Below, one piece after another: positions 1 through 6,909 of a stretch of 7,989 nt of DNA. Origin of the DNA: UBA822 sp036336795 (GTDB taxonomy: Bacteria; Gemmatimonadota; Gemmatimonadetes; Longimicrobiales; Gaopeijiaceae); NCBI GenBank assembly GCA_036336795.1, contig JAYZFL010000046.1, forward strand, positions 1 to 7,989, written 5' to 3'. The notes under the pieces were generated by a model that was not told the origin of the DNA, searched no databases, and saw only the letters and a list, made by a program, of their open reading frames with translations. A program made the position numbers and the translations under genes. Position 1 is the first letter of the stretch; the number at the start of each line of letters is the position of its first letter.

Positions 1-1752
1 CAATTCAGGAACGTCGAGGTTTGGCCTGAGGGCACGACCGGGTGGTCCGCTGAGAACCTCCGCTACCGATTCCAGTGGACGTTTCCGCTTTTGGTCTCCT
101 CACACGATGCCAATACGATCTACGTGACGAGCCAACACGTACACCGGACGCGGAACGGTGGCCAGAGCTGGGATGAGATCAGCCCCGATCTCACAACCAA
201 CGACAAGAGTAGACAGGGGGTAAGCGGCGGACTCACGCCCGACAACCTGGGTGTGGAGTATTGCTGCGTGATCTACGCCTTCGACGAGTCTCCGGTCCAG
301 CAAGGGGTCCTCTGGGCCGGCTCCAACGACGGCAAGGTGCACGTCAGCCGTGACGACGGCGGGAGTTGGCAGGACGTCACGGACAATATCCCCGATTGGC
401 CCGCGGACGGTGTGGTTCGTGGGATCGACGCCTCGAAGTGGGACGCGGGCAAGGCCTATCTCGTCGCCGAGGGGCATCAGGTCGGCGACTTCCGGCCTCA
501 TGTCTACCGGACGGAGAACTACGGTGAGAGTTGGACGAAAATCATCGACGGAATCGAGGACCACATCCTCAGCTTCACTAGGGACATCTCCGAAGATCCA
601 GTCCGGCCCGGACTCCTATACCTGGGAACGGAAAACCGTCTGTACGTCTCCTTCAACGACGGCGACGATTGGCGACCCTTGATCAACAATCTGCCGCCTG
701 CGCCGATGTATGGGGTGGTGGTTCAGGAGCACTTCAACGACCTGGTGATCGGGACCTACGGTCGCGGTTTCTGGATCATGGACGACCTTACGCCGCTTCA
801 GCAGCTGACGGACGAAGTGCGTGCGTCGTCCGCCCATCTGTTCCAGCCTCGAGACGCCTATCGCTTCAACTCACGCACGGGTCCTGCGACGATGCCCAAC
901 GATCTCACCGTTGGCGAGAACCCCCGAAACGCGGCCTATATCAACTACTGGCTGGGTGAGGCCATGATCGGCAGCGACGTGAGCGTACGTATTTCAGATG
1001 CGAGTGGGGAGGTGGTCCGGACGTTGGAGGGCACGTCCGATGCAGGCATCAATCGCGTTTTCTGGAACTTCCAGGGGGAACGCAGCACATCGATCCGTCG
1101 TCGGGTCACGCCGCGGTATGCGGACTGGGTCGACTACGGACCCGAACGCGTGCGCGAGCAAAACGGCATGTCCGTACGGCAACCTCCCGGCACGTATACG
1201 GTGACGTTGGAGGTGGATAGAGAGGAGTTCTCACGAGAGCTTCGGGTTCTCAAAGACCCGAATTCTACCGGCGGCATGAGTGACATCCGTGCACAACAGG
1301 CGCTCATGGAGGAGATCCAGCGGGACCACGCAGACGCGGCCGACGCGGTGAACCGCATCGAGTGGTTTCGCAGGCAACTCCAGGACCTCCAGGCCGTATT
1401 GCAGGACCAGGGTGAGGCCGGCGACCTGATCGAGACAGCGGATGCGTTGAACACGTCTTTGATCGAAATCGAAGAGGAGCTGATGCAGCTTCAAGGGACG
1501 GGAACCGGGCAGGATATGGTGCGTTATCCGGGCAAGGCCATCGAAAAATTGGGTCACCTGGGTCAGGTGACCAGCGTGGGTGACTTTCGACCGACCGATC
1601 AAGACGCTGAAGTTCAGGCGCTCTTGCGGGCCATCATCATCGATGCGCGCTCGGACCTCGACGAGTTCACCCGTTCGGAGTTGGCGGACTTCAACCGTAC
1701 GCTTCAAGAACGGGGTCTGAACCCTGTGATCGGCGGAGACAGCGACGAGTGA
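1..1752 (+). CDS. Sortilin/VPS10-like Asp-box beta-propeller protein ('glycosyl hydrolase' family), C-terminal part
   Basis: The reading frame is open from the first base of the window, so the gene starts upstream; 583 residues of its C-terminal part are visible. A TTG at position 91 opens the longest in-window frame but is not a credible start, because the residues before it (RYRFQWTFPL) continue the family consensus. Four Asp-box (BNR) motifs lie at visible residues about 49-57 (RNGGQSW), 116-123 (SRDDGGSW), 171-178 (TENYGESW) and 217-224 (degenerate, SFNDGDDW). They are followed by the family signature GTYGRGFWIMDDLTPLQQL near 251-268. A FlgD-like Ig segment (VRISDASGEVVRTL) comes next, then a PPGTYTVTL strand and a helical, probably coiled-coil tail. 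Family members are usually about 1000 residues and exported. They are often labelled glycosyl hydrolase, but no catalytic activity is established and none can be inferred here. A beta-propeller role in extracellular or periplasmic binding or processing is plausible. The family call is firm and the function is unknown. Confidence 0.88.
   Translation, partial: QFRNVEVWPEGTTGWSAENLRYRFQWTFPLLVSSHDANTIYVTSQHVHRTRNGGQSWDEISPDLTTNDKSRQGVSGGLTPDNLGVEYCCVIYAFDESPVQQGVLWAGSNDGKVHVSRDDGGSWQDVTDNIPDWPADGVVRGIDASKWDAGKAYLVAEGHQVGDFRPHVYRTENYGESWTKIIDGIEDHILSFTRDISEDPVRPGLLYLGTENRLYVSFNDGDDWRPLINNLPPAPMYGVVVQEHFNDLVIGTYGRGFWIMDDLTPLQQLTDEVRASSAHLFQPRDAYRFNSRTGPATMPNDLTVGENPRNAAYINYWLGEAMIGSDVSVRISDASGEVVRTLEGTSDAGINRVFWNFQGERSTSIRRRVTPRYADWVDYGPERVREQNGMSVRQPPGTYTVTLEVDREEFSRELRVLKDPNSTGGMSDIRAQQALMEEIQRDHADAADAVNRIEWFRRQLQDLQAVLQDQGEAGDLIETADALNTSLIEIEEELMQLQGTGTGQDMVRYPGKAIEKLGHLGQVTSVGDFRPTDQDAEVQALLRAIIIDARSDLDEFTRSELADFNRTLQERGLNPVIGGDSDE
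1552..1572. repeat. Perfect 9-bp inverted repeat with 3-base loop inside the first CDS
   Basis: The left arm GGTCACCTG (1552-1560) is the exact reverse complement of the right arm CAGGTGACC (1564-1572), separated by GGT. It lies in the helical C-terminal tail of the sortilin-like gene, where it encodes the segment GHLGQVTS, about 180 bases before the stop codon. There is no T tract after it, so it does not look like an intrinsic terminator. It could be a protein-binding palindrome, an mRNA hairpin or chance. Confidence 0.6.
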
Positions 1753-1853
1753 TCACCTAATCGACGCCCCCCAATAAACAGCATGAATTGGGTTCCGGAG
1801 ATCTACGGGTCGGGAGCTGCCGACGCCGAGCGGGATTCGGACGGGGATAACCT

Positions 1854-1858
1854 GGAGG
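1854..1858 (+). promoter_or_regulatory. Shine-Dalgarno site of the amidohydrolase gene
   Basis: GGAGG lies 7 bases before the ATG at 1866, an ideal spacing, and fixes that ATG as the start. The 113-base gap after the previous stop codon (1753-1865) shows no clear promoter or terminator, so the gene could be read through from the propeller gene or have its own promoter. Confidence 0.85.
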
Positions 1859-1865
1859 TCACACA

Positions 1866-3326
1866 ATGAAGAAGACCGATTGGAGGACCGGGCGCAGCCC
1901 GAGTCGGGCACCTCGGCTGAGCGTTTTCGCGATCGTGCTGGTTGCGACCGCCATGGGCTGCGGTCCCAAGCAAGCGTCGAATGCGGATCTCGATCTCGTC
2001 ATCCGGGGCGGACGCGTCATGGATCCCGAGTCGGGATTGGATGCGGTCAGGAATGTCGGCGTTCGAGAGGGCCGGATCGAGATCATCACCGAGGAGTCAC
2101 TCGAGGGTGCCCGAGTGATCGACGCGGCCGGGTTGGTCGTGGCTCCAGGGTTCGTCGACCTCCACGAGCATGGTCAGACCGAGGAAGCCTACCGGCTCAT
2201 GGTGCGGGACGGTGTGACGACAGCCCTCGAGCTGGAGGTGGGGACGGACGATGTCGAGGGTTGGTACGATGAGCGTTTCGGTGGGCAAATCGTCAACTAC
2301 GGCGTGAGTATCGGTCATATTCCTGCTCGGATGGCCGTGATGGGGGATGACGGCGACTTTCTGCCTAGCGGTCCCGGAGGGAGCGCACCGGCGAGTAACC
2401 AGGAGATCGTCGAGATGGTTGAGTTACTCGAAGCTGGACTCGCTGAGGGCGCGGTAGCTGTGGGATTCGGCATGGCCTATACCCCCGCGGCAACGTACGA
2501 GGAACTCGAAACCATGTTCAGGGTGGCAGCCAGCGCTGGCGCCTCAGCTCATATCCACATCCGGGGCGGCACCCGTGGCTTGAGCCAGACAATCGAGACG
2601 GCAGCCACCGCAGCCGTTTCCTTACATATCGTGCATGCGAATTCGAGCGCAGGTGAGGACGTAACCACATTTATGGCCGTCATCGAGGATGCTGTTGCGG
2701 CAGGCCAGGACGTGACGACGGAGGTCTATCCGTACGGTGCAGGTATGACCGCAATTGAATCAGCGCTCTTTGATGACTGGGAGAGCTGGAACGACGATCG
2801 CATTGGTCTCCATCAGTGGGTAGCGACTGGGGAGCGCCTCACGCGGGAGAGCTTCGGGAGGTACCGCGGTCAAGGGGGAACCGTGATCATTCACGGACGA
2901 AGTGAGGAAGCGACTCGACTGGCCGTTTTACACCCACTGACGATGATCGCGAGTGACGGCTTTATCGAGAACGGTCGTGGGCATCCGCGAACATCGGGAA
3001 GCTACTCCAAGGTGCTGGGCCAATACGTCCGAGACGAAGGTGCCCTGAGTTTAATGGACGCACTTCGCAAAATGACCCTCTCACCTGCACAGCGGCTGGA
3101 AATGCGGACGCCCTCCATGGGGAGCAAGGGTCGGGTGCGCACCGGGTTCGATGCCGACTTGGTGGCGTTCGACCCCACCACAATCATTGATCGGTCGACC
3201 TATGAGAACGGGATGATCCCGTCCGAAGGGATCGCGTATGTCGTCGTGAACGGTGTATTAGTCGTGGATGGTGGGGCACTCGTGGAAGGGAGTCGACCGG
3301 GGAGACCAGTCAGGGCTGGTAGCTAA
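1866..3326 (+). CDS. Amidohydrolase lipoprotein, N-acyl-D-amino-acid / N-acyl-D-glutamate deacylase-like
   Basis: This 486-residue metal-dependent amidohydrolase probably hydrolyses N-acyl-D-amino acids to the free D-amino acid and a carboxylate. The substrate is inferred from family only. The N-terminus has basic residues, a hydrophobic stretch (about 19-30) and a Cys at 32 in TAMGC, an imperfect lipobox, suggesting a membrane-anchored periplasmic lipoprotein. The frame DLVIRGGRVMDPESGLD begins the small beta domain. Metal-site motifs follow: GFVDLHEHGQ with HxH at 100/102; TTALELEVG with Glu122/Glu124; AHIHIRGG (His229/His231); HIVHANS (His254/His257); and TMIASDG with Asp364, the usual catalytic Asp, followed by GHPR. 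The C-terminus carries the typical KMTLSPAQRLEM and GFDADLVAFDP blocks. D-aminoacylases generally have a metal-ligand Cys near the position of the Glu pair; here Glu replaces it, as I recall for sequences named D-glutamate deacylase. Length is slightly below the 500-580 usual for D-aminoacylases. The gene is complete, with no frameshift. Fold and class are firm; the substrate is uncertain. Confidence 0.88.
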   Translation: MKKTDWRTGRSPSRAPRLSVFAIVLVATAMGCGPKQASNADLDLVIRGGRVMDPESGLDAVRNVGVREGRIEIITEESLEGARVIDAAGLVVAPGFVDLHEHGQTEEAYRLMVRDGVTTALELEVGTDDVEGWYDERFGGQIVNYGVSIGHIPARMAVMGDDGDFLPSGPGGSAPASNQEIVEMVELLEAGLAEGAVAVGFGMAYTPAATYEELETMFRVAASAGASAHIHIRGGTRGLSQTIETAATAAVSLHIVHANSSAGEDVTTFMAVIEDAVAAGQDVTTEVYPYGAGMTAIESALFDDWESWNDDRIGLHQWVATGERLTRESFGRYRGQGGTVIIHGRSEEATRLAVLHPLTMIASDGFIENGRGHPRTSGSYSKVLGQYVRDEGALSLMDALRKMTLSPAQRLEMRTPSMGSKGRVRTGFDADLVAFDPTTIIDRSTYENGMIPSEGIAYVVVNGVLVVDGGALVEGSRPGRPVRAGS

Positions 3327-3482
3327 CCGATACCCCGAATGGTCCAATCTCTGGAACGAGACGTAATCGGCACGCTACGCACGGTCGAACACGATTATGT
3401 CCGCTGGGTTGAGCCTAGTATTGTCACGGTATTTCGCCTCACACCGTGAAGTCCGCTGTTCGTTGTCGAGTAACTTCTCGAA
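3327..3482. other. Convergent intergenic gap with weak hairpins
   Basis: The plus-strand amidohydrolase and the minus-strand methyltransferase end facing each other across 156 bases. Two short inverted repeats are visible. TCACGGT (3424-3430) pairs with ACCGTGA (3443-3449) across a 12-base loop. TCGAG (3466-3470) pairs with CTCGA (3477-3481) across 6 bases, directly after the methyltransferase stop. Neither has a T tract on either strand, so neither is a convincing intrinsic terminator. No gene or RNA is apparent. Confidence 0.35.
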
Positions 3483-4982
3483 TCACTCACCTGACCCGTC
3501 ACCACACACATCCTTGGAGGAAGGCGCCTTGGACCGTAGTTCCAGAATCCTCTGCAGCCACCGAGCCTGAACCTTCGGGATCTCGTAACGTACCCTTCCC
3601 CCTCGAACCAGCCCTCGCCCCGCAACCTGATTCATGAGGCCCAAGGGCACGAAGCCCGACTCTACACCGGGAACAGCGACATCTTCGCCAGCCAGAAGCT
3701 CAGCCCATTGGTGTGTGGAAAGGGCGACCAGTTTTGACATGACAGCGTTCTCAAGAAGCCTTAGAAGATGGTTTGTAGGCCGCGGACGATCACGGTAATC
3801 CGGGGTCATCGCTCGCAACCCAACCGCCACGACCCTCCGGCGATCACTTTCACCCCAGCTGTCTAGTGGCCATGTCCCGCATCGGTGCACCCACAAATCT
3901 CTCCCTCTCGCCATCCACTGGAAGCCCTTCAATGCCCCGGGCCCAACTCCGAAATGTTGCTTCAGCCGCTCAATGCCCTCTCCAATCGTTTTAGCGACCT
4001 CTTCAGGTTCGTTTCGTCCATCCGGGAACACGGTTGGAATGGTCGTCCAACCAGGCATCTCTCCAGCGTTCTCAGGCAGACCTCCATCGATACGCCTGAA
4101 GCGAGCCATGAAGAAACCGCCCGAATCGAGGTGATGCGGATAGATACGACAAGCACCCTCCATCTGGGTATCGTAGGTTTGCCCTTCAAAGCGGGTGAGC
4201 CCGGGCGCGTGCGGAGCTTCAAGATTGATCGGCTCCAACACCACGTCCTCTGTACTGAGTACACGGTCGACGACCGCCTCATTTTCTTCCGGCGCAAAGG
4301 TACACGTAGAGTAGAGGACCACTCCACCTGGTCGAGTCAGAGCGACAGCACGCCTGAGAAGCGCTTCCTGTCGCCGCGGGACCTGATTCCGGAATTTTGC
4401 CGATTGTTCTCTCGGCTGGCCACCCTTCCGGCGAAGCGTCCCTTCGGCCGAGCAAGGAGCATCAACAAGAACCCGATCGAAGAGGGCCCCATCGGGCAGA
4501 GATCTGCTGTCCCCCGATACGACTAGAACATTGGGATGGGCTGTTCGATAGAGGTTTCCCAGAAGAGCTCGTATCCGACTTGCGTTCCGGTCCACGGCAA
4601 CGATACATCCATCATCCTCCATGGTGTCCGCGATGTGAGTCGTCTTACCACCCGGGGCCGCACACAGATCAAGAATGCGCTCCCCCGGACGTGCTCCGAG
4701 AGCCGGGGCGGCCACTCCGGTAGAGGCCTGCTGTACGTAGAAGAGACCCAGCCAATTTTCAACCGTATCAGCAACGGAATGTGGACCCCCCAACACCCTC
4801 AGGAAGTCTGGCAAACCCTCTACTCTTTCGAGTGTGAAACCTTGAGCCCGAAGTCGCTCGGCAATATCCTCGCGAGAGACTCTCCCAGTCCGGACCCGGA
4901 GCGTTGTCGGATCCCGGCGGCTGATAGCATCCTGGAAGCGATCCCACTCGGAGATAATCGAACGATACCGGGTCAACTGCAT
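3483..4982 (-). CDS. RsmB/RsmF-family rRNA (cytosine-C5)-methyltransferase
   Basis: This 499-residue SAM-dependent enzyme probably makes 5-methylcytosine in rRNA; the exact target base cannot be read from sequence. The N-terminal arm (about 1-65) matches the family and includes TLRVRTGRVS. The Rossmann core has motif I DLCAAPGGKT (105-114), the ribose-binding acid in VAVDRN (Asp131), GDSR (Asp158), motif IV DAPCSAEGTLRRK with Cys177, and motif VI YSTCTFAPEENE with the catalytic Cys227. Both cysteines of the two-Cys m5C mechanism are present. The C-terminal ~170 residues resemble the RsmF PUA-like tail, ending near YEIPKVQARW. No NusB domain precedes the core, so it is closer to RsmF/YebU architecture than to RsmB. 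I chose the ATG at 4982, where the family N-terminus begins and an AAGGG lies 10 bases upstream. An in-frame TTG at 5012 would add 10 residues. It lies about 230 bases downstream of msrQ on the same strand, probably with its own promoter. Confidence 0.92.
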   Translation of the reverse strand: MQLTRYRSIISEWDRFQDAISRRDPTTLRVRTGRVSREDIAERLRAQGFTLERVEGLPDFLRVLGGPHSVADTVENWLGLFYVQQASTGVAAPALGARPGERILDLCAAPGGKTTHIADTMEDDGCIVAVDRNASRIRALLGNLYRTAHPNVLVVSGDSRSLPDGALFDRVLVDAPCSAEGTLRRKGGQPREQSAKFRNQVPRRQEALLRRAVALTRPGGVVLYSTCTFAPEENEAVVDRVLSTEDVVLEPINLEAPHAPGLTRFEGQTYDTQMEGACRIYPHHLDSGGFFMARFRRIDGGLPENAGEMPGWTTIPTVFPDGRNEPEEVAKTIGEGIERLKQHFGVGPGALKGFQWMARGRDLWVHRCGTWPLDSWGESDRRRVVAVGLRAMTPDYRDRPRPTNHLLRLLENAVMSKLVALSTHQWAELLAGEDVAVPGVESGFVPLGLMNQVAGRGLVRGGRVRYEIPKVQARWLQRILELRSKAPSSKDVCGDGSGE

Positions 4983-5216
4983 CGCTGGAGGACCCTTGAA
5001 GAAGTGGAGCAAGCTGAATTAGAAGCACTAACACCGTTGTCTCCATGGGAAGAGTGATCGGCCTCCGACCAGTTTCGCTCGGAAAGCAAAGGCGAGTTGC
5101 AGGACCATGGAGTGTCTTTCTTCCTAACCTTAGCGAGTCTGCATCTTGTCATCGTCACTTTCCTAGTCTCCACAACACCCCCTTGTGCAACCGCTTCCCG
5201 CTTTTCCAATAAGCCT
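4983..5216. other. Intergenic region between msrQ and the methyltransferase gene
   Basis: This 234-base stretch carries no gene I can support. Frames on the minus strand here give low-complexity, family-less peptides. CTCCATGG at 5041-5048 is inverted as CCATGGAG at 5105-5112, and TCCGA (5064-5068) is inverted as TCGGA (5079-5083); both are short enough to be chance. The gap is long enough to hold a promoter for the methyltransferase gene, but I see no good -35/-10 pair. Confidence 0.4.
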
Positions 5217-5912
5217 CTAGGGCTCTACTGGATGTGCCTCACGAACCTTTCTGGAACCGCTGGGCTGACTCCGGGAAACCCCAAACCGCACCCGCGAGAC
5301 CATCAGCAACACCAGCACTATAACCGCTACAAGCGGCCAGAACGTGTCCGCCTTCACCTGCCAATAGAAATGCAGTATGCCGAGACTCGTCGCTACGTAG
5401 ACAAGGCGATGGAGCTTCCTCCACCGTTTCCCCAGACGGCGAATCCATCCCTTCGTAGAGGTTACTGCGAGAGGGAAAAGGAGCAGCCATGCTGTGAACC
5501 CTACCATGATGTATCGCCGCTCGATGACGTCCTCCAGAATGAACTCGAAGTCCAGGGTCTGGTCCAATACGGCGTACGTAAGCAGATGGATAGTCAGGTA
5601 GAAGAACGCAAATAATCCCAGTGGACGACGTGTCTGGATGACCGAATTCCATCCGGTCACACGCCTTAACGGAGTGATTCCCAGTGTGACAAGCAGGAAT
5701 ATTAAGGCTGAGGCCCCAAGACGATGCAGGACCTCCTCGATAGGATTCGCCCCCAGTCGGTCCGTAACGGCGCGCCAGATCAACCAGACGGCGGGAGTGA
5801 GACCCAGCAACCAAACTCCACTCTTCAGGAGCAGTGCGCTACGGTGCCTATCCAACCGAAGATCGAAGGGAGTGGCCCCTTCAGTAGTTGACCCGAAGAT
5901 CCATCCCCGCAT
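5217..5912 (-). CDS. msrQ: MsrQ, heme-binding membrane subunit of periplasmic methionine sulfoxide reductase
   Basis: MsrQ (formerly YedZ) is an inner-membrane b-type heme protein of the ferric-reductase-like transmembrane family; it passes electrons, mainly from the quinone pool, to MsrP. From the ATG at 5912 the protein is 231 residues with about five to six hydrophobic helices. Recognisable family blocks are WLIWRAVTDRLGANPIEEVLH, LGITPLRRVTG, TRRPLGLFAFFYLTIHLLTY, TSTKGWIRRLGKRWRKLHRLVYV and ILHFYWQVKAD. His109, His168 and His181 match the three conserved heme-ligand histidines of E. coli MsrQ (91, 151, 164) with nearly the same spacing. The start is uncertain. ATG 5942 gives 62 bases of overlap with msrP, ATG 5912 gives 32, and a TTG at 5855 would remove the overlap and match the short N-terminus of E. 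coli MsrQ. An AAGGGG lies at the msrP stop, but about 20 bases before that TTG. The overlap implies translational coupling with msrP. Confidence 0.93.
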   Translation of the reverse strand: MRGWIFGSTTEGATPFDLRLDRHRSALLLKSGVWLLGLTPAVWLIWRAVTDRLGANPIEEVLHRLGASALIFLLVTLGITPLRRVTGWNSVIQTRRPLGLFAFFYLTIHLLTYAVLDQTLDFEFILEDVIERRYIMVGFTAWLLLFPLAVTSTKGWIRRLGKRWRKLHRLVYVATSLGILHFYWQVKADTFWPLVAVIVLVLLMVSRVRFGVSRSQPSGSRKVREAHPVEP

Positions 5913-6843
5913 AGAGGCTGGCGACCTGTTCCCCGTATCCATTGAACATAAGAGTCGGCCGCCTGCGGAACTCTCCCAAACGTCTCTCTCGTGCCTGAGT
6001 CCACCGCGGGTGATCCACCTCTGGGTTTACGTTGGCATAGAATCCGTATTCGTGCGAAGCGGACTGCTTCCACGTGTTTAGGGGCATGTCCTCGACGAAG
6101 CGCATATTCACGATCGATTTGATTCCCTTGAAGCCATATTTCCAGGGCACAACGAGCCGAAGGGGTGCTCCGTTCTGGTTCGGAAGGTCACGACCGTAAA
6201 CGCCGGTAGCTAGTATCGCGAGAGGGTGACGCGCCTCATCTAGGCGCAGCGCCTCCACGTAAGGCCAATCTAGGATGCCATATCTCTGATACGGCATCTG
6301 CTCTGGATCAAGGAGAGTTGTGAACTCCACGAAGCGCGCACTTCCGAGCGGATCAGCCCGATCGATAACATCTCGGAGAGCGAAGCCACGCCAAGGGATC
6401 ACCATGGACCACGCTTCGACACAGCGCATACGGTAGATACGGTCCTCGGTACTCCCGGGCTTGATAAAATCCTCTAATCCATACACGCCCGGGTTGGCAC
6501 AAAGGCCGTCCACCTTCACGGTCCACGGGTGCGTGCGAAGCGTGTGAGCGTTCTTGATCGGATCGGATTTCCCCGTCCCAAACTCATAGAAATTGTTGTA
6601 GGAGGTAACGTCTTCGTACGGTGTCAACTTTTCGTCGAGATCGGAGCGAACGCTGCTCCAGTCCTTCTGCTGACCCGACTTATTTCGCCGCGGCGCACCT
6701 GCAAATCGCCTCAAGTGTGTCTCCCCTATGACGCCTCCGAGAGCGACACCCACACTCTTGCCGATGAACTGTCGGCGATTAACGTAAATCCCCTCCGCAG
6801 TGATCTCGGAAGAGGGGATGTCTTCGGGTCTACGGATCAGCAT
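5881..6843 (-). CDS. msrP: MsrP, molybdopterin-containing periplasmic methionine sulfoxide reductase catalytic subunit
   Basis: MsrP (formerly YedY) reduces both R- and S-methionine sulfoxide in periplasmic proteins, using a mononuclear Mo-molybdopterin cofactor of the sulfite-oxidase fold and electrons from MsrQ. The 320-residue protein begins with the family N-terminus ITAEGIYV and a twin-arginine motif NRRQFIG (Arg23-Arg24), followed by a short hydrophobic stretch, so it is exported folded by Tat. Highly conserved blocks include TSYNNFYEFGTGKSDP, RIYRMRCVEAWSMV with Cys141 as the Mo ligand, QNGAPLRLVVPWKYGFKGIK, EYGFYANVNPEVDHPRW and a C-terminal NGYGEQVASLYAGMDLR. These match E. coli MsrP closely, and no key residue is missing. 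The ATG at 6843 is preferred over a GTG at 6849 because a GAGGAG ribosome-binding site lies 5 bases upstream of the ATG and overlaps the GTG. The gene follows the propeller gene by about 66 bases and overlaps msrQ at its 3' end. Confidence 0.97.
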   Translation of the reverse strand: MLIRRPEDIPSSEITAEGIYVNRRQFIGKSVGVALGGVIGETHLRRFAGAPRRNKSGQQKDWSSVRSDLDEKLTPYEDVTSYNNFYEFGTGKSDPIKNAHTLRTHPWTVKVDGLCANPGVYGLEDFIKPGSTEDRIYRMRCVEAWSMVIPWRGFALRDVIDRADPLGSARFVEFTTLLDPEQMPYQRYGILDWPYVEALRLDEARHPLAILATGVYGRDLPNQNGAPLRLVVPWKYGFKGIKSIVNMRFVEDMPLNTWKQSASHEYGFYANVNPEVDHPRWTQARERRLGEFRRRPTLMFNGYGEQVASLYAGMDLRVNY

Positions 6844-6848
6844 TGTCA

Positions 6849-6854
6849 CTCCTC
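6849..6854 (-). promoter_or_regulatory. Shine-Dalgarno site of msrP
   Basis: On the minus strand GAGGAG is followed by TGACA and then the ATG at 6843, giving a 5-base spacer. The last G of this site is also the first base of the alternative GTG start at 6849, which rules that GTG out as the main start. Confidence 0.85.
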
Positions 6855-6909
6855 AACTTGGTGAGTCATCTCAGTGCATATCCCGAGAATAGTCCCAGAA
6901 GTTCCGTCA

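Noticed and set aside
91..93. TTG at 91 as the start of the first gene
   Set aside because: The frame is open to position 1 and the upstream residues fit the sortilin-like family, so the gene is cut by the window edge rather than starting here.
1231..1707. Minus-strand open frame of 158 codons opposite the end of the sortilin-like gene
   Set aside because: It is antisense to the conserved plus-strand gene, has no recognisable domain, and its length is explained by the GC-rich codon pattern of the real frame.
3885..4526. Long plus-strand open frame (213 codons) opposite the methyltransferase gene
   Set aside because: It is antisense to a strongly conserved methyltransferase with all catalytic motifs. 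Its translation has no recognisable family and reads as a shadow of the real frame.
4536..5057. Plus-strand open frame of 173 codons antisense to the 5' end of the methyltransferase gene
   Set aside because: It covers the antisense of the SAM-binding core, has no family features and has no convincing ribosome-binding site.
5028..5108. Possible 26-residue leader peptide on the minus strand upstream of the methyltransferase gene (begins MVLQLAFAF)
   Set aside because: The nearest purine-rich stretch (AGGAAG) is too far from the ATG, no attenuator-like hairpins or regulatory codon runs are visible, and a frame this short is expected by chance.
5041..5112. CTCCATGG / CCATGGAG inverted pair as an operator
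   Set aside because: CTCCATGG also occurs within coding sequence near 3113 and 4617, the core is self-palindromic, and the arms are about 56 bases apart, so chance is the simpler explanation.
5097..5615. Plus-strand open frame of 172 codons opposite msrQ
   Set aside because: It is antisense to MsrQ, which has conserved heme-ligand histidines; the translated sequence is rich in Pro, Arg and Glu without domain structure.
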